A stretch of 64,000 nt of DNA from Hominimerdicola alba. Lineage in GTDB: Bacteria; Bacillota; Clostridia; Oscillospirales; Ruminococcaceae. Shown here in pieces: positions 1 through 7,122 of the stretch. The position numbers were made by a program, and so were the translations under genes. The stretch spans positions 357,560 through 421,559 of the forward strand of contig NZ_FOAT01000002.1 of NCBI RefSeq assembly GCF_900109655.1, in the 5' to 3' direction. The notes under the pieces are model-generated. The model ran no database searches. It saw only the letters and a program-made list of their open reading frames with translations, and was not told the DNA's origin. Each line of letters begins with the position of its first letter. The first letter of the stretch is position 1.

Positions 1-567
1 GACGGCGAACCTGTAAAGATAACCAAGCCGAGACAGGCTATGAAATATGGTATAGCATACCTCCCCGAAGACAGAAAGCGTGACGGTATCGTGGGCGACC
101 TTTCCGTAAAGGATAATATCATACTCGCCCTGCAGATAAAGACAGGCTTTTTCAGACCGATATCAAAGGCAAAGGCGCTGGAGTATGCCAACAAGTATAT
201 CGACCTGCTGGATATAAAGACAGCCTCGGTAAATACACCGATAAAGTCCCTGTCAGGCGGTAATCAGCAAAAAGTCATACTTGCAAGATGGCTGCTGACA
301 GAGCCCAAGTACCTTATACTCGATGAACCTACAAGAGGTATAGATGTCGGAACAAAAGTAGATATACAGAAGCTGATGCTGAAACTGGCTTCCGAGGGTA
401 TGAGCGTAACGTTCATATCTTCCGAGACGGACGAGATGCTGCGTACCTGTTCGAGACTGCTGGTAATGAGAGACAGGAAGCTCGTTGGAGAGCTTACAGG
501 CGATCAGCTTAATCAGAATACCATCATGGCGACTATTGCGGGAGGTGATACAAATGGCGAAAAATAA
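1..567 (+). CDS. sugar ABC importer ATP-binding protein, C-terminal part (RbsA/MglA/YtfR type)
   Basis: This is the 3' end of a gene that begins before the window; the reading frame is open from base 1. It corresponds to the second nucleotide-binding domain of a double-ATPase carbohydrate importer. The ABC signature LSGGNQQK and the Walker B stretch LILDEPTRGIDVG are both present, and the EPTRGIDVG form is typical of the RbsA/MglA/XylG group. Its last codons overlap the first permease gene, and a second permease follows, so these form one importer operon. The substrate cannot be read from this end; a pentose, hexose or galactofuranose-type sugar is likely. No substrate-binding protein is in view, so it probably lies upstream. 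Confidence 0.93.
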   Translation, partial: DGEPVKITKPRQAMKYGIAYLPEDRKRDGIVGDLSVKDNIILALQIKTGFFRPISKAKALEYANKYIDLLDIKTASVNTPIKSLSGGNQQKVILARWLLTEPKYLILDEPTRGIDVGTKVDIQKLMLKLASEGMSVTFISSETDEMLRTCSRLLVMRDRKLVGELTGDQLNQNTIMATIAGGDTNGEK

Positions 568-1648
568 TGCACAGCCCCAAAAGGCGGGTATCGCAGGTCT
601 ATTCAGGCATCAGATAATGATACCCATAGCTGCGCTTCTGCTGCTTGTGCTGTTTAATCTCATCGCAGATCCGTCATTTTTCAAGATCACACTGGGTAAC
701 AACAGCGACGGAAATCCCGTCCTGAGTGGCTACCTTATAACTATAATAGACAGCGGCTCCGAGCTTGCCATACTTGCACTGGGAATGACCCTTGTAACAG
801 CGGCATCGGGTGGACAAGATATCAGTGTGGGCGCGGGCATCGCCATAGCGGGCTCGGTACTGCTGAGAGTTCTCTGCGGAACTGAGACCAGTCCCGAAAC
901 TCTCCATGCTCCTGTTATCGTAGCATTTCTGGTAAGCTGCCTTGTGGCAATGCTGTTCGGCGCTTTCAACGGTTCGCTTGTGGCGTTTTTCAAGATACAG
1001 CCAATGATAGCAACGCTGATACTGTTTACCGCAGGACGTTCCATAGCGGCATGGATAAACAATAACCAGCTGCCTAACGTAAACGAACGCTCATTCAGCT
1101 ACTATGGCACATATATCCCGGGTATACCGATACCAACACCTTTCTTTATAGCACTGGCGTGCTTCCTGGTTACATGGCTTCTGCTGAGATTCACCACACT
1201 GGGACTTTACGTGCAGTCGGTAGGTATAAACGAGAAGACTTCCAGACTTAACGGTCTTAATCCCGAACTAATAAAGCTGCTGACTTATATCCTGCTGGGA
1301 CTTTGCGTTGCTATCGCGGCGCTTATCAAGGTCAGCCGTCTTTCGACCATAAACTATTCGGTGATCGCAAAGGATATTGAAATGGACGCTATACTTGCAG
1401 TTGCACTGGGCGGAAACGCACTGGGCGGCGGTAAGTTCAGCATGAGCAGCTCCGTTCTCGGCGCATATGTTATACAGTTCCTTACAACTACACTTTATAA
1501 ATTCCAGGTCAAGGCAGATGCACTTCCAGCGTACAAGGCAGTAGTTGTAATAATCCTCGTAGTCATGAGTGCTCCCGCTGTACGTGAGAAGTTCTCAATA
1601 CTTATAAAGAAGCTGCGTTCCGATAAGACAGCAGCCCAGAATTCCTGA
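554..1648 (+). CDS. sugar ABC transporter permease, first of two (YtfT-like)
   Basis: Integral membrane permease of about 364 residues in the BPD_transp_2 family used by ribose/galactose-type importers. I chose the ATG at 554 because GGAGGTG stands 7-13 bases before it; an open frame extends up to 485 but has no such site. The protein shows many hydrophobic segments and the family motif GMTLVTAASGGQDISVGAG near residue 80, matching the G-T-DLSVG signature. It overlaps the ATPase by 14 bases. Two different permeases after one ATPase is the arrangement of the ytfQRT-yjfF galactofuranose system, though the substrate is only inferred. Confidence 0.9.
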   Translation: MAKNNAQPQKAGIAGLFRHQIMIPIAALLLLVLFNLIADPSFFKITLGNNSDGNPVLSGYLITIIDSGSELAILALGMTLVTAASGGQDISVGAGIAIAGSVLLRVLCGTETSPETLHAPVIVAFLVSCLVAMLFGAFNGSLVAFFKIQPMIATLILFTAGRSIAAWINNNQLPNVNERSFSYYGTYIPGIPIPTPFFIALACFLVTWLLLRFTTLGLYVQSVGINEKTSRLNGLNPELIKLLTYILLGLCVAIAALIKVSRLSTINYSVIAKDIEMDAILAVALGGNALGGGKFSMSSSVLGAYVIQFLTTTLYKFQVKADALPAYKAVVVIILVVMSAPAVREKFSILIKKLRSDKTAAQNS

Positions 1649-1668
1649 CGGACAGGAGGTAGAGTTTT

Positions 1669-2730
1669 ATGTCAATAGTAAAAAGACGGAGCGGCGAACT
1701 CAGAGCTCCCACAAAAATGACAGATACCAACCTGCTGACCATGATAACCATATGCGTATTTGTGGCGATGTACATATTTGCGGTGCTCTTCCTGAAAAAG
1801 GGCTTTCTGAAACCGCAGACATTCTTTAATATATTAAACGCTAACGCGGCGCTGATAATACTCGCCTGCGGAATGAGCCTTGTTATGATAACAGGCGGTA
1901 TAGATATCTCCGTGGGCGGCGTGACGGCTCTGGTATCCATGAGCTGTGCGGTCTATCTTGACCACAAGGGCGGAAGTCTGCCGATGGCTGTACTGATGGC
2001 TGTTGGCATAGGTCTGGCATTCGGTTTAGTTCAGGGCTACCTTGTGGCGTATCTGGAGATACAGCCATTTATAGTCACGCTGGCGGGAATGTTCTTCGCG
2101 CGAGGCGCGACTACCATCGTTTACAACAAGCCTTTCAATGTGGCTAATGAAGATTTTGTAAAGCTTAAAGCCACAAGGATACTTATACCATACATGGGCA
2201 CGTACAACAAAAGGGGCAAGTATATCCCCGCTTACATCGAGATAGGTGTTATAGTGGCGATAGCCCTGGCGATACTGCTGTTTGTACTTCTGAAATGGGC
2301 AAAGCCCGGAAGGAATTTTTACGCCGTTGGCGGCAACAGGCAAAGTGCGCTGATGCTGGGCGTAAACGTAAAAAGGACAATATTCTTCTCTCATTTAATT
2401 TGCGGACTGATGGCGGGCATAGGTGGCTTCGTGTATTTTATGCACGTTGGTTCCGGCTCGCCGCAGCACGCGAGCGGTGCCGAGATGAATGCGATAGCAT
2501 CATCGATAATAGGCGGCACCATGCTGACGGGAGGCGTCGGCAATATCATCGGTACAGTGTTCGGAGTGCTTTCACTGGCGCTTATACAGAACATAGTATC
2601 ATCTGCAGGTCTCGATGACGCATGGTGGACAGGCATAACCGTAGCAGGTATGCTCTGCATCTTCCTTGTAGTCCAGAGTATCATAATCGCCCGCCGCAAG
2701 AAAGCAAACGCGGCAGCGGCAAAACAATAA
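1669..2730 (+). CDS. sugar ABC transporter permease, second of two (YjfF-like)
   Basis: Second membrane permease of the same importer, 353 residues with about eight to ten hydrophobic segments. The conserved GMSLVMITGGIDISVGG motif lies near residue 70, and the C-terminal half contains the GGTMLTGGVGNIIGTVFG block that contacts the ATPase in this family. It follows the first permease by 20 bases with AGGAGGT before its ATG. Together with the upstream permease it should form a heterodimeric channel. It is the last gene of the operon: a strong hairpin follows 25 bases after the stop codon. Confidence 0.92.
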   Translation: MSIVKRRSGELRAPTKMTDTNLLTMITICVFVAMYIFAVLFLKKGFLKPQTFFNILNANAALIILACGMSLVMITGGIDISVGGVTALVSMSCAVYLDHKGGSLPMAVLMAVGIGLAFGLVQGYLVAYLEIQPFIVTLAGMFFARGATTIVYNKPFNVANEDFVKLKATRILIPYMGTYNKRGKYIPAYIEIGVIVAIALAILLFVLLKWAKPGRNFYAVGGNRQSALMLGVNVKRTIFFSHLICGLMAGIGGFVYFMHVGSGSPQHASGAEMNAIASSIIGGTMLTGGVGNIIGTVFGVLSLALIQNIVSSAGLDDAWWTGITVAGMLCIFLVVQSIIIARRKKANAAAAKQ

Positions 2731-2753
2731 TACAATTTCCTTTCTGTATAAAA

Positions 2754-2799
2754 ACAGGCGCGTTCCCGGTTCATTTCGGGGGCGCGCCTGTTTATTTTT
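2754..2799. terminator. bidirectional rho-independent terminator
   Basis: ACAGGCGCG at 2754-2762 pairs with CGCGCCTGT at 2783-2791, followed by TTTATTTTT. On the minus strand the same hairpin is followed by a T-run, so it can end both the sugar importer operon and the convergent alcohol dehydrogenase gene. Confidence 0.88.
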
Positions 2800-2808
2800 G
2801 TAAATACG

Positions 2809-3912
2809 TCACAAAACTATCTGTTTGTACAAAGCACAGATGGTATCACCGTCAAGCTGTACCGGGTGGTTTTTAAGGCGCTCGGCATTTACCGAAGATG
2901 CCAGAAGTCCGATGTCGCCATCTGAGGCTTTTGGTGCTGAAAGTCCCAGGCTATCCACCAGAGCACCGAAGCTTTCAGCGGCGGTTGATGCTGTATCACA
3001 GCCCATGATGTGCGCCAGTTCATTCAGCATATTTTTGAAATACTCCTCACCGCGGTCATCTTTGCAAAGCGAGGTATTTTCAGCCATGAAAGGGAACAGC
3101 GCCTTTACGCACAGCGCGGCGGCGTGTCCGTGGGCAAGACCGTACTTCGTGGTCAGCTTGTAGCACATGGCGTGACCTGCCGTGGTGGCAGTGATGTTTA
3201 TGGCTTTTCCTGCGATATTTGAAGCTTTCAGCATATCCGAGTTGCCTGCATCGGTGTTGGCGAGATATCCGCCCATGGACGAGAATATCAGCCTTATTGC
3301 TTCTGCCGCATATGCCTGACTTTTCTGCGTTGAGTGTACCGACCAGTAGCTTTCAACTGCGTGACACAGTGCGTCCAGCATGGTGGCTTTCTTCTGATAG
3401 TCGGGGAGAGTGCGTAAAACCGATGCATCGAACATCACTGCCGTGGGTATGCAGCTGTTGTCCGTCACCGAGACTTTGTTGCCATTGTGGTAGATTATGG
3501 CGTAGCGTGTGGCTTCACTGCCTGTGCCTGCTGTTGTGGGCACGGCGAAAAATTCAATGTCGTTGGGGACTATCTTCTGCGTGATATAATCGTTGCTGTC
3601 GTCCATTGTGACATACATTTTTATACATTTCGCAGTGTCCATAGCTGAACCGCCGCCAACCGCCGCCACCATATCACAGCCCGTTTCTTTGTAGAGTTTC
3701 ACTCCTGCCAGAACAGACGTATAATCGGGGTTAGGCTTGAAATCCGAGAACCTGATGACCTCTATACCTGTGCGCCTGTGAAGTTCATTAAAATATCTGC
3801 CGACAGCAAGCCCATCCATTGATCTGCCACCCACAAGAAGTATCCGTTTAGCGCCTGTATCTCTGAAATAGGTGTCAAGCGCTTCTGTGCTGTTGTCAAC
3901 TATCCTCTGCAT
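2809..3912 (-). CDS. iron-containing (group III) alcohol dehydrogenase
   Basis: NAD(P)-dependent dehydrogenase of 367 residues. The Rossmann half carries GGGSAMDTAK; the helical half carries the metal-ligand pattern of the family: Asp in MLDALCHAVES, His in the same motif, His in TAGHAMCYK and His in LAHGHAAAL. I place the start at 3912, where GGAGGT precedes ATG by six bases, and not at the upstream in-frame ATG (3933). The stretch from TTAGTGSEATRYAI to TMLDALCHAVESYWSV resembles enzymes annotated as phosphonoacetaldehyde reductase, but no phosphonate genes are nearby, so substrate is left open. A TATAAT lies just upstream (3934-3939) with no clear -35. Confidence 0.9.
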   Translation of the reverse strand: MQRIVDNSTEALDTYFRDTGAKRILLVGGRSMDGLAVGRYFNELHRRTGIEVIRFSDFKPNPDYTSVLAGVKLYKETGCDMVAAVGGGSAMDTAKCIKMYVTMDDSNDYITQKIVPNDIEFFAVPTTAGTGSEATRYAIIYHNGNKVSVTDNSCIPTAVMFDASVLRTLPDYQKKATMLDALCHAVESYWSVHSTQKSQAYAAEAIRLIFSSMGGYLANTDAGNSDMLKASNIAGKAINITATTAGHAMCYKLTTKYGLAHGHAAALCVKALFPFMAENTSLCKDDRGEEYFKNMLNELAHIMGCDTASTAAESFGALVDSLGLSAPKASDGDIGLLASSVNAERLKNHPVQLDGDTICALYKQIVL

Positions 3913-4040
3913 GATGTTACCTCCGTATACCATATTATACGACTTTTATTTCAGGTATGCGCTCGCTGCCATCGCATACGACACAGTAGGTGCTGATACG
4001 AAAATATGCGGTCGCATAATTTGGGAATAATGTCTTTATA

Positions 4041-4340
4041 TCAAAAGAAAAGCTGACAGATCAGAAACCTGTCAGCTCTGTTTTTAAGATAAATTGCCGC
4101 CTTGCCGTCGCATAGAATGTAAACCCGCATCAACGTGCAGGGTGGGTAAAACGACCTTTCAGCCTCATGATCCCTTCGTCCGTAGGCCGAACGGCAAATG
4201 CGGTTCGGGCGGGAGGTCTTCAATCTTCGGAAAGAGTGCGAATCCCTTTTAATAAGTGTTGGATTTAAAAAGCTATGCTTGATCGAACAAGGTAGCAATC
4301 TAAAAACCTTGTTCACAGGAGTTTTCCGCTCCTTTGATCT
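4041..4340 (-). ncRNA. structured transcript of unknown family: small RNA or 5' leader
   Basis: On the minus strand a consensus promoter is followed by about 285 bases without a convincing gene and then a strong terminator (stem AGCTGACAG/CTGTCAGCT near 4050-4075, then TTTCTTTT). Foldable elements include GGAG...CTCC at the 5' end, a nine-pair stem GAACAAGGT/ACCTTGTTC, CCGAAC...GTTCGG, and an outer stem GACCT/AGGTC. Bases ACAGATCA at the 5' end are complementary to TGATCTGT in the terminator, so the 5' end could compete with termination. The alcohol dehydrogenase starts about 130 bases downstream, so a regulatory leader is possible. I see no tmRNA, RNase P, SRP, T-box or glmS signature. Confidence 0.55.
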
Positions 4341-4346
4341 GTTTAC

Positions 4347-4375
4347 ATTATACCATAATCCATCGTAAATTTCAA
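4347..4375 (-). promoter_or_regulatory. sigma-A promoter for the minus-strand structured RNA
   Basis: Minus-strand TTGAAA (4375-4370), a 17-base spacer, then TATAAT (4352-4347). Expected start of transcription is near 4340. Confidence 0.8.
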
Positions 4376-4442
4376 ACGGTAATTTAGACAAAATACCGTC
4401 TAAAAAATTGTACATTATAAATTATTGGCAAATGCGGGAGGA

Positions 4443-4775
4443 TTATTCTCCCTCTTCTTCGTCGTCCTCGAAATCGAACATCTCGTCCAGACGCTCTTCA
4501 AAAGCTGCGCCTACACGATCGAACAGATCCTCGTCCTCGATAGAAGCCAGTATCTCTTCACCGGTCTCGTTGTCGTACTCCGCCTTCAGTATCACCAGCA
4601 GCGAAGCTTCGTCAAGTATCTTGTCGGCATCTTCTTCCTCATAAAAAGGAGTAAGCGCATAATATCTTTCGCCCTCAAAGTCCATGCAGTCCAGCAGTTC
4701 AAAAGTCTGCTTGTTGCCGTCCTCATCCATCAGCTCGTAAAGATCGGGGGTGTATTCATTCTTCTGCTCGTCCAT
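4443..4775 (-). CDS. DUF1292 family protein (YrzB-like)
   Basis: Small, strongly acidic cytoplasmic protein of 110 residues, with the C-terminal quarter almost all Asp/Glu. The pattern of Glu-rich strands with a central YYALTPF segment followed by an acidic linker and ILKAEYD matches DUF1292, a Firmicute family of unknown function often found near the RuvX gene. AGGAGG precedes the ATG on the minus strand. No RuvX partner is present here; the gene stands alone between two RNA-rich regions. Function is unknown. Confidence 0.8.
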   Translation of the reverse strand: MDEQKNEYTPDLYELMDEDGNKQTFELLDCMDFEGERYYALTPFYEEEDADKILDEASLLVILKAEYDNETGEEILASIEDEDLFDRVGAAFEERLDEMFDFEDDEEEGE

Positions 4776-4939
4776 ACCTAATGACCTCCTTTAAGACCAG
4801 ATGCGGCATATTTTGACCGCCGCAACAGTTATATTATACTACAAATGGCAAAATAAGTCAAGCGGTTTTTTCTGAAGGCTCTGTAACACTTTTCTTTGTA
4901 TGTTAAATATAAAAATTATAAAAATGTTGAAAAAAACTA

Positions 4940-4968
4940 TTGACAACCAACAAGAAATGTGGTATAGT
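4940..4968 (+). promoter_or_regulatory. strong sigma-A promoter for the giant repeat RNA
   Basis: TTGACA at 4940-4945, 17-base spacer, TATAGT at 4963-4968. The -35 box is a perfect consensus. Transcription should begin near 4975, at the left end of the repeated RNA region. Confidence 0.88.
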
Positions 4969-5195
4969 ATATTCAAGGAAAAGGAAAGCAGATAAAAATC
5001 AATAAGGCGATGGCGGAGATGAGCCTGAGGGCACGTTGTTATCGCCGGGTCTTGATAATAAAGCTGATAGTTCCTTAGAATTGAGATCAACATGGGTAAC
5101 AGTAAAGGTGCCGCAGTTCGTGCAGGACGAGGGTCCATCTTACAAAGTGGTACAGACTCCGTGAGATCTTAGATCATATGAAAGGAGCGAGTCCG

Positions 5196-5246
5196 ATGGA
5201 TGTAAGCGAAAGCCTTGTGAGTATTCAGGGCTCGTGCATCTCTTAA
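5196..5246 (+). other. possible 16-codon leader ORF in the RNA head
   Basis: ATG at 5196 follows the first copy of the GAAAGG...CCGATG motif (5180-5198) and opens a 16-codon frame ending in TAA. It is the only copy of the motif that opens more than three codons. Whether it is translated is unknown; it may simply be part of the RNA fold. Confidence 0.3.
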
Positions 5247-5420
5247 TTACCGGGGACAGGACTCAGACGTAGGGGCTGACAGTTCCGGACAGTGAAACTT
5301 TATTAAGTAAGAGATAAGCGGGTCGGCGGAAGGCATTACCAATTCGTTTATACAAGGCGGATACTCAAGACCTTTAAAATTGAATATCTCCGTCGTGAAC
5401 GGGGAAGTTGATATTGATCA

Positions 5421-5620
5421 GGAGTGGTGCAGAGTGCACGATATATTTCTGAATATCTGAACGAAGGGAGTGAGTCCACAGTTCTATTCAGCTTAGCTTC
5501 CAAGCGAGAGGAAGCACTCCGATGATGGCGCATGAAGCGCAAATTTAACCGAAAGGCGTAATTCCAATGGCATAAAGTTGATTTGATACTGTTACGGCGA
5601 GATGCCGAATACAATATTAG
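5421..5620 (+). repeat. RNA module A
   Basis: First full module. GGAGTGGTGC at 5421; hairpin GTGCA/TGCAC; GGAGTGAGTCC at 5467-5477; stem GCTTCC/GGAAGC around 5496-5516; stem GCGC/GCGC around 5528-5540; GAAAGG at 5551 followed by CCAATGGCATAA; closing hairpin CGGC/GCCG near 5595-5608. Confidence 0.78.
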
Positions 5621-5624
5621 GTTT

Positions 5625-5837
5625 GGGAGTGATGCATTTTGAAGATGCAGAGCAAACTGCTGAGAATTTGAGAGTAAGGAGTGAGTCCCAAGTACAACGC
5701 AGCTTCGTTCCTGAGCTAGAGGAACATCCCGAATTTGGCGCGTAGGCGCAAATCTACTGAAAGGAAACAGTACCAATGGCATAGTTGGTTTTTGATTTCG
5801 ACTTTAATGTACGGCTGAAAATGCCGCATATCTTATA
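5625..5837 (+). repeat. RNA module B
   Basis: Second module, about 205 bases after module A. First hairpin is GCAT/ATGC instead of GTGCA/TGCAC; second is GTTCC/GGAAC instead of GCTTCC/GGAAGC; third is GCGC/GCGC; GAAAGG at 5759 leads to CCAATGGCATAG; final hairpin CGGC/GCCG near 5812-5826. Confidence 0.78.
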
Positions 5838-5840
5838 ATA

Positions 5841-6055
5841 GGGAGTGGTGCATTATGAAAATGCGCTCAAGAATGCTGAATATCTGAAAGATGGGAGTGA
5901 GTCCAAAGGGTGTTGCAGCTTAGCTTCCGAGCGAGAGGAAGCATCCCGACAATGACGCGATAAGCGTAAATTTTTCTGAAAGGAAAGGTACCAATGGCAT
6001 AGTTGGTTAATGATCCGACCTTTGGCGGACAGTGGGTCCGCAGCACGTTTACTTT
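5841..6055 (+). repeat. RNA module C
   Basis: Third module. First hairpin GCATT/AATGC, second GCTTCC/GGAAGC, third ACGC/GCGT, GAAAGG at 5978 leading to CCAATGGCATAG, final hairpin GCGGAC/GTCCGC near 6024-6042. Confidence 0.78.
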
Positions 6056-6062
6056 TATAATA

Positions 6063-6252
6063 GGGAGTGGTGCATTATGAAAATGCGCACAAGACTGCTG
6101 AATATCTGAAAGTTAGGAGTGATTCCGAAGGTGTATGCAGCTTAGTTCCGAAGCTTAGCGGAACGTCCCGAATTTATAACGCGTGTGCGTTAAATTTCTA
6201 CGAAAGGTTTTGAACCAATGGCTTGATTTTAATTTTCCGCTGATGCGGAGTG
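6063..6252 (+). repeat. RNA module D
   Basis: Fourth module. First hairpin GCATT/AATGC, second GTTCC/GGAAC, third ACGC/GCGT, GAAAGG at 6202 leading to CCAATGGCTTGA, final hairpin CCGC/GCGG near 6237-6248. The GAGTGAGTCC strand is slightly degenerate here (GAGTGATTCC). Confidence 0.75.
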
Positions 6253-6479
6253 AAATACATAAAATATATTGAAAGGTAGTAAATCCGATGAGAAGTTAAG
6301 TTTTTTCCCGACAAAAATTTATTCTTACCGAAAGGAAATTAGTTCCGATGGAAATTTGATAAAAGGTCTGCACGTTTGTTTTGAGTTTACTTGCAGTGCG
6401 GACAAAGGATTTTCAGATTTACTGATATATTTTATTAAACGAAAGGATCAAAGTCCAATGGCTTAATATGGATCAATAT

Positions 6480-6512
6480 GAGAGCTGTCGATTTACGGCA
6501 GCTCTCTTTTAA
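6480..6512 (+). terminator. intrinsic terminator of the giant RNA
   Basis: GAGAGCTG at 6480-6487 pairs with CAGCTCTC at 6499-6506, followed by TTTT. Confidence 0.85.
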
Positions 6513-6756
6513 TGTGTCCTGATGATGTGAGGGAGCATAATATATAAAAACGGCTCACCGCCGTGTCGGTGCAGGGTGGAATGTATCCCGTGAAAAGCCC
6601 GTTCTATCCGATGCGGCAGCCTGTTTTTTTGCCCGCCGCGGGAATGGCTTTGCTGTTCCTGCATTTGCGTGGGCTGATATTTTGATGTATGAAATATTGA
6701 TGCTTGTACTTATCGTAGATCGGGGATTTGATGCGCTTGTATCAGCATTGTTCTCA
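6513..6756. other. intergenic stretch without a recognised gene
   Basis: About 240 bases between the giant RNA terminator and the first dispersed repeat. It holds short GC-rich hairpins near 6550-6570 and an open frame of about two dozen codons with no ribosome-binding site. I see no supported gene. Confidence 0.4.
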
Positions 6757-7100
6757 AACAAATGTTCCACGTGGAACATTTTCGTTCATCAGCATACGTA
6801 CTGCGGTGGACGTTTCGCCCCTCGTTCCTCGGGTCGAGAAATCAACGAGCTACCGTTGTTGATTTCAGGTGCGGCAATAATTTTATGCAGATAGAAAGAG
6901 CGTGGACAGTCGATTGTCCACGCTCTGAATTTTGTAGCGGTGACTGCGTCGACCGCGTGCCGCGTCCCTTTAGGTCGGAAGTTCGCTGTTCTCTTATAGT
7001 CAGCTCTGCATTTTGGTTTTGCGCCTTGATGCGAGGGCTCTGCCCTCGCGCTCCCGCAAGCCTTTCGCGAAAGGCTTGAGCCAAAGCTCTCTTCCTTGGC
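6757..7100 (-). repeat. dispersed palindrome-rich repeat, copy 1 (with parS)
   Basis: Reads on the minus strand in the same order as the copies at 16947-17300 and 29630-29945: AGAGCTTTGG, the perfect palindrome AAGCCTTTCGCGAAAGGCTT, a GAGGGC/GCCCTC stem, the block GCGGCACGCGGTCGACGCAG, a GCGTGGAC/GTCCACGC hairpin, ACCCGAGGAACGAGGGGCGA, then the parS palindrome at the far end. It contains no gene. Parts resemble a nonautonomous mobile element, but no transposase or clear terminal repeats are seen. Confidence 0.8.
6763..6778. promoter_or_regulatory. parS centromere-like site
   Basis: TGTTCCACGTGGAACA, a perfect 16-base palindrome matching the ParB/Spo0J binding consensus TGTTNCACGTGNAACA. The symmetry extends to 20 bases (6761-6780). 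Confidence 0.88.
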
Positions 7101-7122
7101 AGCTTACGCGAGATTTAGTTTC

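Larger units (their letters stand above)
5551..6466 (+). other. array of seven Shine-Dalgarno-like motifs each followed by a 2-3 codon ORF
   Basis: GAAAGG is followed 10-12 bases later by CC(A/G)ATG at 5567, 5776, 5994, 6218, 6288, 6348 and 6458. The frames read Met-Ala-stop five times, Met-Arg-Ser-stop once and Met-Glu-Ile-stop once. All three stop codons are used. GAAAGG is close to the ribosome-binding sites of real genes in this window. Alternatively the motif is a pure RNA structural element and the stop codons are incidental. Confidence 0.5.
4975..6512 (+). ncRNA. giant modular noncoding RNA, about 1.5 kb, family unknown
   Basis: A consensus promoter and an intrinsic terminator bracket about 1540 bases with no convincing long coding sequence. 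The left 400 bases are a unique head with its own stems (for example GGCGAT...ATCGCC near 5006-5046). Four related modules of about 210 bases follow, then a tail with three more copies of one motif. Each module repeats the same order of elements: a hairpin after GGAGTG, a GGAGTGAGTCC strand, a hairpin of type CTTCC/GGAAG, a GCGC-type hairpin, the GAAAGG...CCRATG motif and a variable GC hairpin. Stem sequences differ between modules but stay paired, which argues for selected RNA structure. Size and ornateness recall ROOL, GOLLD and OLE RNAs, but I cannot assign it to any of them. Confidence 0.8.

Noticed and set aside
4130..4160. AGGGTGG on the plus strand as part of a T-box
   Set aside because: The rest of the T-box consensus (ACCGCG) is missing and there is no downstream amino-acid gene on that strand.
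4041..4415. 124-codon minus-strand frame over the structured transcript
   Set aside because: It would start upstream of the promoter -10 box and has no ribosome-binding site; the region is better explained as RNA.
5348..5782. 144-codon minus-strand frame across RNA modules A and B
   Set aside because: Low-complexity, no start signal, and it runs antisense to the repeated structured region.
5421..6252. CRISPR array
   Set aside because: Repeat units are about 210 bases, diverge between copies, and there are no short identical repeats with unique spacers or cas genes.
6269..6466. 65-codon open frame inside the giant RNA tail
   Set aside because: It starts within the GAAAGG motif with no separate ribosome-binding site, shows no protein-like pattern and overlaps conserved RNA motif copies.
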